A stretch of 8,891 bases of DNA. Source: Bacteroidota bacterium (lineage in GTDB: Bacteria; Bacteroidota; Bacteroidia; Bacteroidales; VadinHA17). The DNA is taken from contig JADFUQ010000415.1 in the NCBI GenBank assembly GCA_015222065.1, positions 1 through 8,891 of the forward strand, written 5' to 3'. A program made the translations under genes and the position numbers. This document shows positions 1-6,403 of the stretch, one piece after another; position 1 is the first letter of the stretch, and each line of letters opens with the position of its first letter. Below the pieces are notes generated by a model, which was given only the letters and a program-made list of their open reading frames with translations, had not been told where the DNA came from and did not search any database.

Positions 1-74
1 CCTACGGGGCAGGCAAAATTCAACTGAACGAAGTGGTCTCATGAACACCTTTGAAAATTAATTATTATGTGAGT

Positions 75-188
75 AAATAAATCACAATATTCAAAAATTC
101 AATGATCAAAACAGTTACAGTCACCCGCCTGCCCAAAGTGCCTTTGGTACGGCGGGCAGGTTTGGTAATTGATATTTGAAATTTATTT
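75..188. repeat. Imperfect long palindrome with GC-rich central hairpin
   Basis: The core is CCCGCC (124-129), tgc, CCAAAG (133-138), loop tgc, CTTTGG (142-147), tac, GGCGGG (151-156). This is a symmetric hairpin with two 6-bp perfect stems separated by a 3x3 internal loop. An alternative pairing is CCTGCCC (128-134) with GGGCAGG (154-160). Outside the core, AT-rich arms are also inverted: AAATAAAT at 75-82 matches ATTTATTT at 181-188, and TTCAAA/TCAAT/CAAA blocks recur in the same order on the opposite strand with small gaps. GC-rich palindromes with AT-rich arms are common dispersed intergenic repeats in Bacteroidota genomes. Copy number elsewhere cannot be judged from this window. Confidence 0.7.
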
Positions 189-213
189 GTAATTTGTAAT
201 TTGTTTTTTGGTA
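186..213. repeat. Heptanucleotide tandem repeat, TTTGTAA-type
   Basis: Four consecutive 7-bp units read TTTGTAA, TTTGTAA, TTTGTTT and TTTGGTA. The first two are identical and the others drift. The block directly follows the right arm of the palindromic repeat and is probably part of the same intergenic element. Confidence 0.6.
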
Positions 214-279
214 CTTTTTTTAATATTTATTTGAATTTATAGACAGACACTAAATAGTTACCTTTCTGTAAGTTTAACT

Positions 280-287
280 TAGTTTTG
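280..287 (+). promoter_or_regulatory. Possible Bacteroidota -7 element for the DUF2784 gene
   Basis: TAGTTTTG matches the Bacteroidota housekeeping -7 consensus TAnnTTTG at every fixed position. It lies 16 bases before the ATG at 304, which would leave a leader of only about 10 nt. No clear TTG -33 element is visible at the usual distance, so this is a motif match only. Confidence 0.3.
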
Positions 288-303
288 TATTAAAAGTATT
301 GTT

Positions 304-678
304 ATGTACCGGTTTCTTGATATATTCTTTGTAGTTTTTCATACTTCCCTGATTATTTTTAATCTTTTTGGTTGGATATGGAAGAAAACCCGCAGAGCAA
401 ACCTCTATTTATTATTATTAACAGGTGCATCATGGGGAGGTTTGGGGTTGCTTTATGGCATGGGATATTGTCCTTTAACTGACTGGCATTTCAGGATACT
501 GGAAAAGATGGGTATGAATAACCTGCCAAATTCATATATTAAATACCTGGCAGACAGGATAACTGGTATGAATTTTAATCAGGATATAGTTGATTCACTG
601 ACTCTGTATTTTTATTTAGCTGCATTGGCAATATCCCTGGTAATGAATTATAGACAAATCAGAACCCGTAACACGTGA
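304..678 (+). CDS. DUF2784 family membrane protein
   Basis: This 124-residue protein matches the DUF2784 family pattern: an N-terminal hydrophobic helix with a histidine (about residues 5-23, His13), a basic loop (KKTRR, 27-31), a second helix (34-53), the signature GYCPLTDW (54-61), a polar middle and a last helix (about 101-115). DUF2784 proteins are small inner-membrane proteins of unknown biochemical role. Length and motif order suggest an essentially complete protein. The start is an ATG with no Shine-Dalgarno sequence, usual for this phylum. The last codons (RTRNT) and the stop lie in a run of 7-bp tandem units (667-694), so the original C-terminus may have been replaced by repeat sequence. 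It converges on a truncated peptidase gene 57 bases away. I am confident of the family; the function is unknown. Confidence 0.8.
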   Translation: MYRFLDIFFVVFHTSLIIFNLFGWIWKKTRRANLYLLLLTGASWGGLGLLYGMGYCPLTDWHFRILEKMGMNNLPNSYIKYLADRITGMNFNQDIVDSLTLYFYLAALAISLVMNYRQIRTRNT

Positions 679-728
679 CTCGTAATCCGAAACCTGCTTA
701 ACTACTCAACCACTCAACCTACTCAACT
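667..728. repeat. Short tandem repeats between DUF2784 stop and peptidase remnant
   Basis: Four 7-bp units lie at 667-694: CGTAACA, CGTGACT, CGTAATC and CGAAACC. They are followed by three copies of ACTCAAC at 704-710, 712-718 and 721-727, spaced 8 and 9 bp apart. The TGA of the DUF2784 gene lies in the second heptad (676-678). On the opposite strand the truncated M28 gene meets its stop (738-736) 9 bases beyond the last ACTCAAC copy. The run looks like simple-sequence filler that has reached the 3' ends of both convergent genes. Confidence 0.7.
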
Positions 729-735
729 TACTATC

Positions 736-1356
736 CTATTCCGGTTGAAGTTTAAATTTATTAAAAACTTTGGCAATTTCAAGTATCACAGCTATACCTG
801 AAGCGTTATCATTTGCTCCTGGGAAAAAAATCTCATTTGCCTGTGCACCAACATGGTCAAGATGAGCACCAACAACAATATATTCATCTTTTAATTTAGG
901 ATGAGATCCATATTGAATTCCCACAATATTCATAGTTTGCTTGCTTTTTGTGTATTGTGATTCTGTCATACCACGACAAACATAATCACTGCCAAATTTA
1001 TATTCTTTTTCTTTTTCATTAAAAACAACACTTAACTTGCTGGTATTTAAATCATTATGTTCAATGCTGAAATACTGGAAATAACCGGAATCACCCAATG
1101 GTTCAAGATTGTATTTCTTAAAAAGGTCAGCTACATATTCAGCAGCTATATTATAACTATCACTTCCGGCAAGTCTTCCTTTAAGTTCCCCGGATGACAG
1201 GTAGTTTACCGATTCTATCAGATTCTCATGAGATATAGAACTCATTGCTTTTTCGGTATTACCCCTAGAACAGCCTGAGAAAACGGATAGCAGGGTAGTG
1301 AAAAAAAATAAGCAAATTATCCGGATTTTTATTTGTTTGAATCTTTTATTTCCCAT
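736..1356 (-). pseudogene. 3'-truncated M28 zinc metallopeptidase lipoprotein
   Basis: The product is a 206-residue fragment of an M28-family (aminopeptidase Y/S type) exopeptidase. The N-terminus is a lipoprotein signal: basic start, hydrophobic core (about 11-26) and lipobox FSGC with Cys29 as the lipidated residue. The chain then has the family's pre-catalytic region and the first part of the zinc site: HLDH at about 165-168 (first ligand His165, catalytic-support Asp167) and GANDNASG at about 180-187 (bridging Asp183). The reading ends at LQPE-stop, just before the expected EE motif. The later zinc-ligand Asp and His are also absent, and M28 proteins normally run well over 300 residues. 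No continuation is visible in any minus-strand frame across 640-735, where tandem repeats begin. Without EE and the remaining ligands it should be catalytically dead. I chose the ATG at 1356 because it directly precedes the signal peptide; an upstream TTG at 1383 is less likely. Confidence 0.8.
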
Positions 1357-1458
1357 GGTTGTTTTTTTATTAGAGTAACGCAAATTTCAAAAAAATGACA
1401 TACTTTGTACAATGATTCAGGTATTTTTTTAATAATTTTTATTAACAAAGTTTTATCA

Positions 1459-2055
1459 ATGGATACTAATTTTTTCGGAACAGATCTTTATGTTTATTTT
1501 CTTTTACCATTATTGATTTTTTTAGCCAGAATTTGCGATGTCACTATTGGTACAATGAGAATTATTATGATTTCAAAGGGCAGGAAATTACTTGCTCCGG
1601 TTTTAGGTTTTTTTGAAATACTGATCTGGATAATGGCTATTGGCAAAATAATGCAAAATTTAAGCAATCCTGTTTGTTATATTGCTTATGCAGGTGGATT
1701 TGCCATTGGGAATTATGTTGGGATGAAAGTAGAGGAAAAACTGGCAATGGGATTAATTGTTCTTCGTATTATTACCCAGAAAGATGCTTCAGAATTAATA
1801 AAAGCGTTACGTGAAATGGGGTTTGGAATAACGGAAATTGACGCAATGGGAAAAGACAAAAAAGTGCATGTGATTTTTTCCATAATCAAAAGGCATGATG
1901 CCCCTGTTGTTGTGGAGAAAATTAACAATTTCAACCCAAAAGCTTTTTACACTATTGAAGATATACGAGCAATAAGCCAGGGCGTTTTTCCTGCCCATAG
2001 CGTCGGAACATCTCATGGGATCAGCAGGGTTTGGAGATTGAGAAAGGGAAAATGA
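1459..2055 (+). CDS. UPF0316 membrane protein (DUF5698 + DUF2179)
   Basis: This 198-residue protein belongs to the UPF0316 family (Bacillus YebE type). An N-terminal DUF5698 part has three hydrophobic segments (about residues 9-30, 43-62, 71-90) with the family-like run FLARICDVTIGTMRI between helices one and two. After the GMKVEEKLA linker comes a soluble C-terminal DUF2179 domain (about 105-175, including ALREMGFGIT and the VIFSIIKRHD strand). The biochemical role is not established, although DUF2179 is thought to be a small ligand- or regulator-binding domain. The ATG at 1459 was chosen because the frame upstream offers only a TTG at 1405 and poorly conserved residues. The gene is divergent from the peptidase remnant and converges on the GreA-like gene with a 43-bp gap that holds no clear terminator. 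The family call is firm. Confidence 0.87.
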   Translation: MDTNFFGTDLYVYFLLPLLIFLARICDVTIGTMRIIMISKGRKLLAPVLGFFEILIWIMAIGKIMQNLSNPVCYIAYAGGFAIGNYVGMKVEEKLAMGLIVLRIITQKDASELIKALREMGFGITEIDAMGKDKKVHVIFSIIKRHDAPVVVEKINNFNPKAFYTIEDIRAISQGVFPAHSVGTSHGISRVWRLRKGK

Positions 2056-2098
2056 TAATTCTGAAGTGGGAGCATAAGAAGGCAGATTATACAAAAGG

Positions 2099-2551
2099 TT
2101 AATAAATATCTTTAATTTGATATTTCTTTCCGTTAAACTCGAATGTATTGCCTTTTTCTAATCCTCCCATTACCTTGTATAGCGGCACTTTTAAAGAAAT
2201 ACCAAAAATTGTTTCATTATTGAAGCTTATTTTTCCTAAACTTATGCAAATAAAAAAGTTCTGATCGTCTGTAACTACCACAGCTCCGAAGCCTACTGAT
2301 TTACAAACTTTTTCAACATTAATTTTTTCCAGTAACTTCCGTTCAATTTTTGCCTGTTCATATTGTTTTGCAAATACATCCCTTTTTCTCAGAAGTTGTG
2401 ATTTATATGAATCGTAATGCTCCTGAGGTTGACCATAATCTATGGCACTTTCCTGTATATCATCCATCGCACTTTTAGCGTTCAGCACATTTTGATCCTG
2501 CTGCTCCAGACACTTCTCAACAAGTTTCCTTTTATATGTCAATTTATCCAT
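2099..2551 (-). CDS. GreA/GreB-like coiled-coil and FKBP-like protein
   Basis: This 150-residue protein has the two-part architecture of transcript-cleavage factors. A long charged helical hairpin (about residues 8-78) precedes a small beta-rich C-terminal domain (about 84-150) with AVVVTDDQNFFICIS, an ISLKVPLYKVMGG turn and the terminal strand pair FEFNGKKYQIKDIY. Bacteroidota carry many such proteins, often auto-annotated as '3-oxoacyl-ACP synthase', an evident misannotation since no ketosynthase domain fits in this length. In E. coli GreA the hairpin tip carries Asp41 and Glu44 (GDLKE). The equivalent here reads GQPQE (40-44), so the Glu is kept and the Asp is Gln. It may therefore bind the RNA polymerase secondary channel without efficient cleavage, as Gfh-type factors do; that is inference. 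Its ATG is divergent from the C69 gene. Confidence 0.75.
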   Translation of the reverse strand: MDKLTYKRKLVEKCLEQQDQNVLNAKSAMDDIQESAIDYGQPQEHYDSYKSQLLRKRDVFAKQYEQAKIERKLLEKINVEKVCKSVGFGAVVVTDDQNFFICISLGKISFNNETIFGISLKVPLYKVMGGLEKGNTFEFNGKKYQIKDIY

Positions 2552-2718
2552 AATGCTGCGTTTGCAAAAAAAGATTGATCTGATTTGTATCGTTAAATTG
2601 GGATACTGATTATAATAATTATCAGATATTATTTAATCAGATATTTGAAGATAATAGTATTCGAATAATTGTTATTTTGTGCCTAAATTTTAATAAAAAT
2701 ACAAAAAATGTTTTAAAA
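2552..2718. promoter_or_regulatory. Divergent control region with repeated ATCAG sites
   Basis: This 167-bp AT-rich spacer separates the start codons of the GreA-like and C69 genes, so both promoters should lie in it. ATCAGATATT occurs twice in direct orientation (2621-2630 and 2636-2645), 15 bp apart. The first copy also ends an imperfect palindrome, CTGAT (2606-2610) with ATCAG (2621-2625). Such clustering could be an operator. A TTTG at 2644-2647 and TATTTTG at 2673-2679 resemble -33/-7 elements for the C69 gene, but the spacing is too long and the -7 is one base short. No promoter can be assigned firmly. Confidence 0.3.
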
Positions 2719-4329
2719 ATGAAAATCAAACAGATAATTTTAGTAATTCAGGTCCTGTTTTTTATAATAATTGTCTCTAACACAGTGATTGGCCAGGATA
2801 AACCAGACTGGGAAGGAGGATTTCCTGACGGATGTACAAGCATTACAGTAGGAAAACTTGCTTCTGCTGACGGTTCGGTATTTACATCTCATACAGATGA
2901 TTCACATCGTACCCGTTCATGGATAGATATTGTTGCTGCAAAAGATCATGATCCCGGGAGTGTTTCAGTTATGTATAAGAGGGTCTCTGACGATTCCTGT
3001 GCCATGCCTATGTACAGACATGATAAAATTGGTGAGATCCCACAGGTTAAGCATACCTATGCTTACATAAATACAGCATACCCCTGCATGAATGAACATC
3101 AGCTTGGCATTGGGGAATCCACTTTCGGAGGAAGGAGCGAACTGCAGTCTGATGCAGGATTAATAGATTGCCAGCGCCTTTGCAGGTTGATGGTTGAAAG
3201 GTGTACAACTGCCAGGGAAGCGATCAGGATGGCAGGTAAGCTTACTGCAAAATATGGATGGAACGATTCAGGTGAAACTCTCACAATTGCCGACCCTGAG
3301 GAAGTATGGCATTTAGAGATTCTTGGTCCGGGAAAGGGAAAAGTCGGATCAATATGGGTAGCACAACGTGTCCCTGACGACCATGTTTCTGTAAACGCTA
3401 ATGCCAGTACGATAAAGGAAATTGACCTTAATGACCCGGATCACTTTATGGCATCGGATAACATTTTAGAAGTAGCTAAAGAAAATGACTGGTGGAATCC
3501 TGAAGATGGAGAATTCAGGTTTTGTTATGCTTATGCTCCGGAGAGCCGTACTTCTTTTGCTTCACGAAGAAGAGAATGGCGTATATTCGATATTCTTGCA
3601 CCATCATTGAATCTTGATCCACGGGCTGAAAATTATCTGTTTTCAGTTAAGCCGGATGAACCTGTAACACTTGAAAAATTGGTATCACTGTTTAAAGATT
3701 ATTACGAAGATACTCCATTTGATATGATAAAAAATTTGACAATTACCGATGCGGATGGAAAAACAGTTATATCACCGCTTGCTAACCCTTTTATGCCGTA
3801 TGATGAAAATAAGCTCCATAAAATAAATGGTGGCTGGGACTGGCGCGGTGAAAGGACTATTGCTCGTTGGTACACAATGTATGCAACTATTATTCAGTGC
3901 CGCAACTGGTTGCCTGATCAGGTTGGTGGAATAGTATGGATGGCACAGGATAATGTAGCTTCATCAATCTATATTCCTGTCTATTGCAATATATCTGATA
4001 TGCCTGGTCCGTATAAAGTTCCGGGAAGACCAAATGGTTTTAACCGGGGATCGGCATGGTGGGCTTTTAACCGCCTTGGTACACTTACAGCACAGCGGTG
4101 GGGCGATATGCGGCATGATGTGGATGAGGTCTGGGATCCTTTGCAAAAGGAGCTATTTATAAAACAAGCAGAAATAGAGAAAAAAGCATTGGAATTGTAT
4201 GAAGCGGGAAAACATAAAAAGGTAATAGAATACCTTACAAACTATACAATCACATGGGGCGAAAAGGTGGTAGAAAAAGCATGGGAACTGGGCGACCTGC
4301 TTTGGACCAGGTATGATGAGAAGTTCTGA
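2719..4329 (+). CDS. Exported C69-family dipeptidase (PepD/U34 type)
   Basis: This 536-residue protein is a peptidase family C69 Ntn-hydrolase, the group of Lactobacillus dipeptidase A, which cleaves dipeptides using a cysteine that becomes the N-terminal nucleophile. It begins with a signal peptide (basic MKIKQ, hydrophobic core about 6-24, likely cleavage near IGQ, 24-26). The nucleophile is probably Cys39 in DGCTSITVGK, followed by the family motif ASADGS (48-53) and the FTSHTDDSHRTRSW segment. GIGESTFGGR and the end YDEKF also fit the family, and the length is typical. The ATG at 2719 directly starts the signal peptide; a TTG at 2677 would add unlike residues. Export implies a periplasmic or surface role in peptide breakdown. 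No operon partner is present: the next gene downstream is convergent and about 330 bp away. Confidence 0.9.
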   Translation: MKIKQIILVIQVLFFIIIVSNTVIGQDKPDWEGGFPDGCTSITVGKLASADGSVFTSHTDDSHRTRSWIDIVAAKDHDPGSVSVMYKRVSDDSCAMPMYRHDKIGEIPQVKHTYAYINTAYPCMNEHQLGIGESTFGGRSELQSDAGLIDCQRLCRLMVERCTTAREAIRMAGKLTAKYGWNDSGETLTIADPEEVWHLEILGPGKGKVGSIWVAQRVPDDHVSVNANASTIKEIDLNDPDHFMASDNILEVAKENDWWNPEDGEFRFCYAYAPESRTSFASRRREWRIFDILAPSLNLDPRAENYLFSVKPDEPVTLEKLVSLFKDYYEDTPFDMIKNLTITDADGKTVISPLANPFMPYDENKLHKINGGWDWRGERTIARWYTMYATIIQCRNWLPDQVGGIVWMAQDNVASSIYIPVYCNISDMPGPYKVPGRPNGFNRGSAWWAFNRLGTLTAQRWGDMRHDVDEVWDPLQKELFIKQAEIEKKALELYEAGKHKKVIEYLTNYTITWGEKVVEKAWELGDLLWTRYDEKF

Positions 4330-4657
4330 ACTAATTAGTGTCTGCCCATAAAGTCGGTAAGTTTTAGTAAAATTGAATATCGAACAAGGAACGCTGATTT
4401 TAGATTTCAGATTTACAGTTACTTCACAAATCGTTTACCCCGTGAAACCCCCGCAAAGCGGGGAGCAACAAAGTTGCTGTTTCACTGGGTGAATCGGTGT
4501 TCCTTGTTCTTAAATCAAATAAAGGAGACAAAAAAGCCAGAAGATAATAAAAGCTATACCCAATAAGAGTTTCGAGGTGAATTGAAAGAAAATGCAAATA
4601 ATGAAAATTAGTAATATGCAAACGCGGTCAACGAAGTTAAATTCCGATACATATTTA
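4330..4657. other. Convergent intergenic region carrying an inverted-repeat element
   Basis: This 328-bp stretch lies between two genes whose 3' ends face each other. It holds an end-like motif at 4333-4352, the 128-bp inverted-repeat element at 4382-4509, and then about 150 bp of plain AT-rich sequence without a supported gene. Short frames here (for example minus 4621-4424 and plus 4591-4692) either read through the repeat or overlap the isomerase-like gene and show no family features. No classical hairpin-plus-T-run terminator is visible for either neighbour. Confidence 0.6.
4382..4509. repeat. 128-bp inverted-repeat element with three-way-junction core
   Basis: The outer arms are GAACAAGGAACGCTGATT (4382-4399) and AATCGGTGTTCCTTGTTC (4492-4509). 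They pair over 18 positions, 11 of them as an unbroken perfect block plus two G-T wobbles further in. Inside, GTGAAAC (4442-4448) pairs perfectly with GTTTCAC (4479-4485). Between these lie two adjacent perfect hairpins, CCCCGC-aaa-GCGGGG (4449-4463) and AGCAAC-aaa-GTTGCT (4464-4478), with no unpaired junction bases. ACCC (4437-4440) with GGGT (4487-4490) extends the basal stem. It could be a non-autonomous mobile repeat (MITE-like) or a structured dispersed repeat. No transposase or clear target duplication is present. Confidence 0.75.
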
Positions 4658-6238
4658 TTACTTGTCTGTTTCCATAACATCAAACCCAATTAATATAGAT
4701 AAATCTTTTATTTTCTCCCTGAGGTCACCAAGAGTTGCTGCCCTGTGAATCCCGTATTCATCAGGAGAAAAATGCTGCTGTACCGGTTTTGCCTCAATCC
4801 TGGCAATTAATTTTGTTCTGCACATTATATCATCCAGGTTTTTATACAGAAGATGCCCATCAACTGTTTTGCCGGTAAAAACTCCTATTTTATTGTGCAT
4901 CACATAAACTTTCCAAAAAGTAACTGGTTCACCAACAGGCCATTCAATATGCAATCCCGTAGCAGAACCAGGATCCTGAGTATCTCTTAACGGACTTTCA
5001 GCATGAGTAGTTATACTGTATGGAACCCGGTTCCCATTTTCTCCATAGGGATTAATTGGTGCACCACAGTGGGTTAGTATGGCAACTGAGTTCCGTGTAT
5101 CTATCATGAGATCGCCAAGCATGCTTGGTCTGCCTGTAAGGAAATATCCTAGAAGCTGGGTTACTAATATATTTGGATAATTTTGACAAATAGCCTGTAT
5201 TCCTCTTGTCTTAAAACCACATTCCAGACCTAATCCGGGCCAGAATCTATCGTTCACCTTTCCACTCCCGGTAAGTGACCTCATATGAGTTGAAACTGCA
5301 TTACAATTATACTTCTTTCTTAATATTTCGAAAGCAAGGTATGCTTTTGCTGTTCTTATTATTTCTGATTTTGCAGCAGTTACAGACTGTGCCTCCTCAA
5401 TCCATTTTTCAGCAATTTTTTCTGCTTCTTTATTGCTGGTTTCTTTATACATTTCATAAAATTCTTCCGGGTTTACCTGTACAAGTTCTACGCCAAGTTT
5501 ATCTTTTAATGTATTGGTATATAAACTATTATAATTTTCAGGAAAGGTTTTTTGTCTGTCTCCCTGGTAATCTACCTGGGCAATGTATTGATGAGGCGCT
5601 ACAACTAATATTCTGGATTCCTTAAGCTTCCTGATAGTTTGGATAAGTTTAATTTTATATATCAGGTCTTCGAACATTTTTTCTCTGACAGAAGAGGAAC
5701 AGACATTTCTTCTGTCTAATTCGGCAGTTAATATTTTTCCTTTTTGGTATTCAGTATCTCCCACAAGTATGCTTTCTTCTTCTTCTCCTGTAGTAAAAAG
5801 TTTATGAGGAACATTCATCCACTCAAAAAGATTATATACGTAAATAGTGGGCAATCCTGTGAATGCCAATTTGTATTCACCATGTAACTCGCCAATTATA
5901 AGCACTCCATCTATATATTCTTTTAAACTATCTAATTCATGATAAACATTTTCGATAGAAATAGCAGGGTTTGTTATATCTCTTACAATGAAATCTATTC
6001 TATTACATTCAGTTTGAATTTGAAGTAAAAGCTCCTGATTTGTTGTAAGTGATTCAGGAGCTCCTCCGGTTCCAAAATGCCCTCCGGGAGACATAAATAC
6101 AGTATATATTTGTGTGTTTTCATATTCACCTACTTTTTCTGTTCCTTTGTTTAAGGAAGAGTTTTTTTCGGTTGCGTAATTACAGGTGATACTTACTGAA
6201 AAAATAATTATAAATAGTAAATTTAACTTTGTGTTCAT
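4658..6238 (-). CDS. Exported L-fucose/L-arabinose isomerase-like protein
   Basis: This 526-residue protein has a C-terminal half resembling the fucose/arabinose isomerase superfamily. GLGLECGFKTRG (335-346) carries a candidate metal-ligand Glu339. LLGYFLTGRPSMLGDLMID (362-380) carries Asp376/Asp380, VAILTHCGAP (385-394) carries His390, and a barrel-like end includes CRTKLIARIE (473-482) and QHF...GIH (488-498). FucI uses Glu, Asp and His to bind Mn2+ when interconverting aldose and ketose; which residues do so here is uncertain, because the spacing differs from FucI. The N-terminus has a hydrophobic stretch (about 6-19) typical of an export signal. An SITC at 16-19 is a poor lipobox, so type I cleavage is more likely. 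Known sugar isomerases of this superfamily are cytoplasmic, so export is odd. The start is supported by a GAGG Shine-Dalgarno sequence. Substrate unknown. Confidence 0.7.
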   Translation of the reverse strand: MNTKLNLLFIIIFSVSITCNYATEKNSSLNKGTEKVGEYENTQIYTVFMSPGGHFGTGGAPESLTTNQELLLQIQTECNRIDFIVRDITNPAISIENVYHELDSLKEYIDGVLIIGELHGEYKLAFTGLPTIYVYNLFEWMNVPHKLFTTGEEEESILVGDTEYQKGKILTAELDRRNVCSSSVREKMFEDLIYKIKLIQTIRKLKESRILVVAPHQYIAQVDYQGDRQKTFPENYNSLYTNTLKDKLGVELVQVNPEEFYEMYKETSNKEAEKIAEKWIEEAQSVTAAKSEIIRTAKAYLAFEILRKKYNCNAVSTHMRSLTGSGKVNDRFWPGLGLECGFKTRGIQAICQNYPNILVTQLLGYFLTGRPSMLGDLMIDTRNSVAILTHCGAPINPYGENGNRVPYSITTHAESPLRDTQDPGSATGLHIEWPVGEPVTFWKVYVMHNKIGVFTGKTVDGHLLYKNLDDIMCRTKLIARIEAKPVQQHFSPDEYGIHRAATLGDLREKIKDLSILIGFDVMETDK

Positions 6239-6245
6239 TTTCAGT

Positions 6246-6251
6246 TCCTCT
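6246..6251 (-). promoter_or_regulatory. Ribosome binding site of the isomerase-like gene
   Basis: On the minus strand AGAGGA ends 7 bases before the ATG at 6238, an ideal Shine-Dalgarno distance. It is notable because most genes in this window have none, and it fixes the start codon that includes the signal peptide. Confidence 0.6.
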
Positions 6252-6309
6252 TTAGTTTTTTATAATATAAATTTTTCTTTGAATGATATTCATAAAAAGT
6301 GTATTCATA

Positions 6310-6317
6310 CAAATTTA
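6310..6317 (-). promoter_or_regulatory. Possible Bacteroidota -7 element for the isomerase-like gene
   Basis: On the minus strand this reads TAAATTTG, an exact match to TAnnTTTG. It would start transcription about 65 bases before the ATG. A TTG -33 element is not evident at the expected distance, and AT-rich sequence makes chance matches likely. Confidence 0.3.
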
Positions 6318-6403
6318 TAATTTCTTGTGCCCTTAATAATAGAAAATTTGAAATTTATTTTTTATTTTTATTTAGTAACTAATCAGTACTTAAAGTGAAC
6401 TAG

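Larger units (their letters stand above)
1..303. other. Intergenic region, repeat-rich, no convincing gene
   Basis: No open frame here looks like a real gene. One frame (3-44) ends at a TGA after 13 codons and could be the tail of an upstream gene. However, bases 3-13 (TACGGGGCAGG) closely resemble bases 148-160 of the repeat described separately, so the tail reading is not safe. The rest is AT-rich repeat sequence: a long imperfect palindrome at about 75-188, heptanucleotide units at 186-213, and an end-like motif at 236-255. The last 50 bases probably hold the promoter of the DUF2784 gene. Confidence 0.6.

Noticed and set aside
3..44. Possible 3' end of an upstream gene (13 codons then TGA)
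   Set aside because: Too short to recognise, and its first bases resemble the repeat at 148-160, so a repeat copy is equally likely.
124..160. CRISPR repeat or transcription terminator at the GC-rich hairpin
   Set aside because: No repeated spacing as in CRISPR. The hairpin is not directly followed by a T-run and no convincing gene ends just before it.
1401..1410. TACTTTGTAC as a promoter element for the UPF0316 gene
   Set aside because: It does not fit TAnnTTTG in the right register and no -33 element is seen.
4437..4490. tRNA or riboswitch reading of the cloverleaf-like fold
   Set aside because: Only two arms branch from the stem, there is no acceptor CCA, no T-loop or anticodon-loop sequence, and no riboswitch consensus that I recognise.
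4424..4621. 65-codon minus-strand frame downstream of the isomerase-like gene
   Set aside because: Its second half is encoded by the three-way-junction repeat and it has no family features, so it is probably a chance frame.
4591..4692. Short plus-strand frame of about 33 codons
   Set aside because: It overlaps the 3' end of the isomerase-like gene, lacks a well-placed ribosome binding site and shows no recognisable features.
5275..5625. 116-codon plus-strand frame
   Set aside because: It lies wholly within the isomerase-like gene on the other strand and has a biased antisense composition; a shadow.
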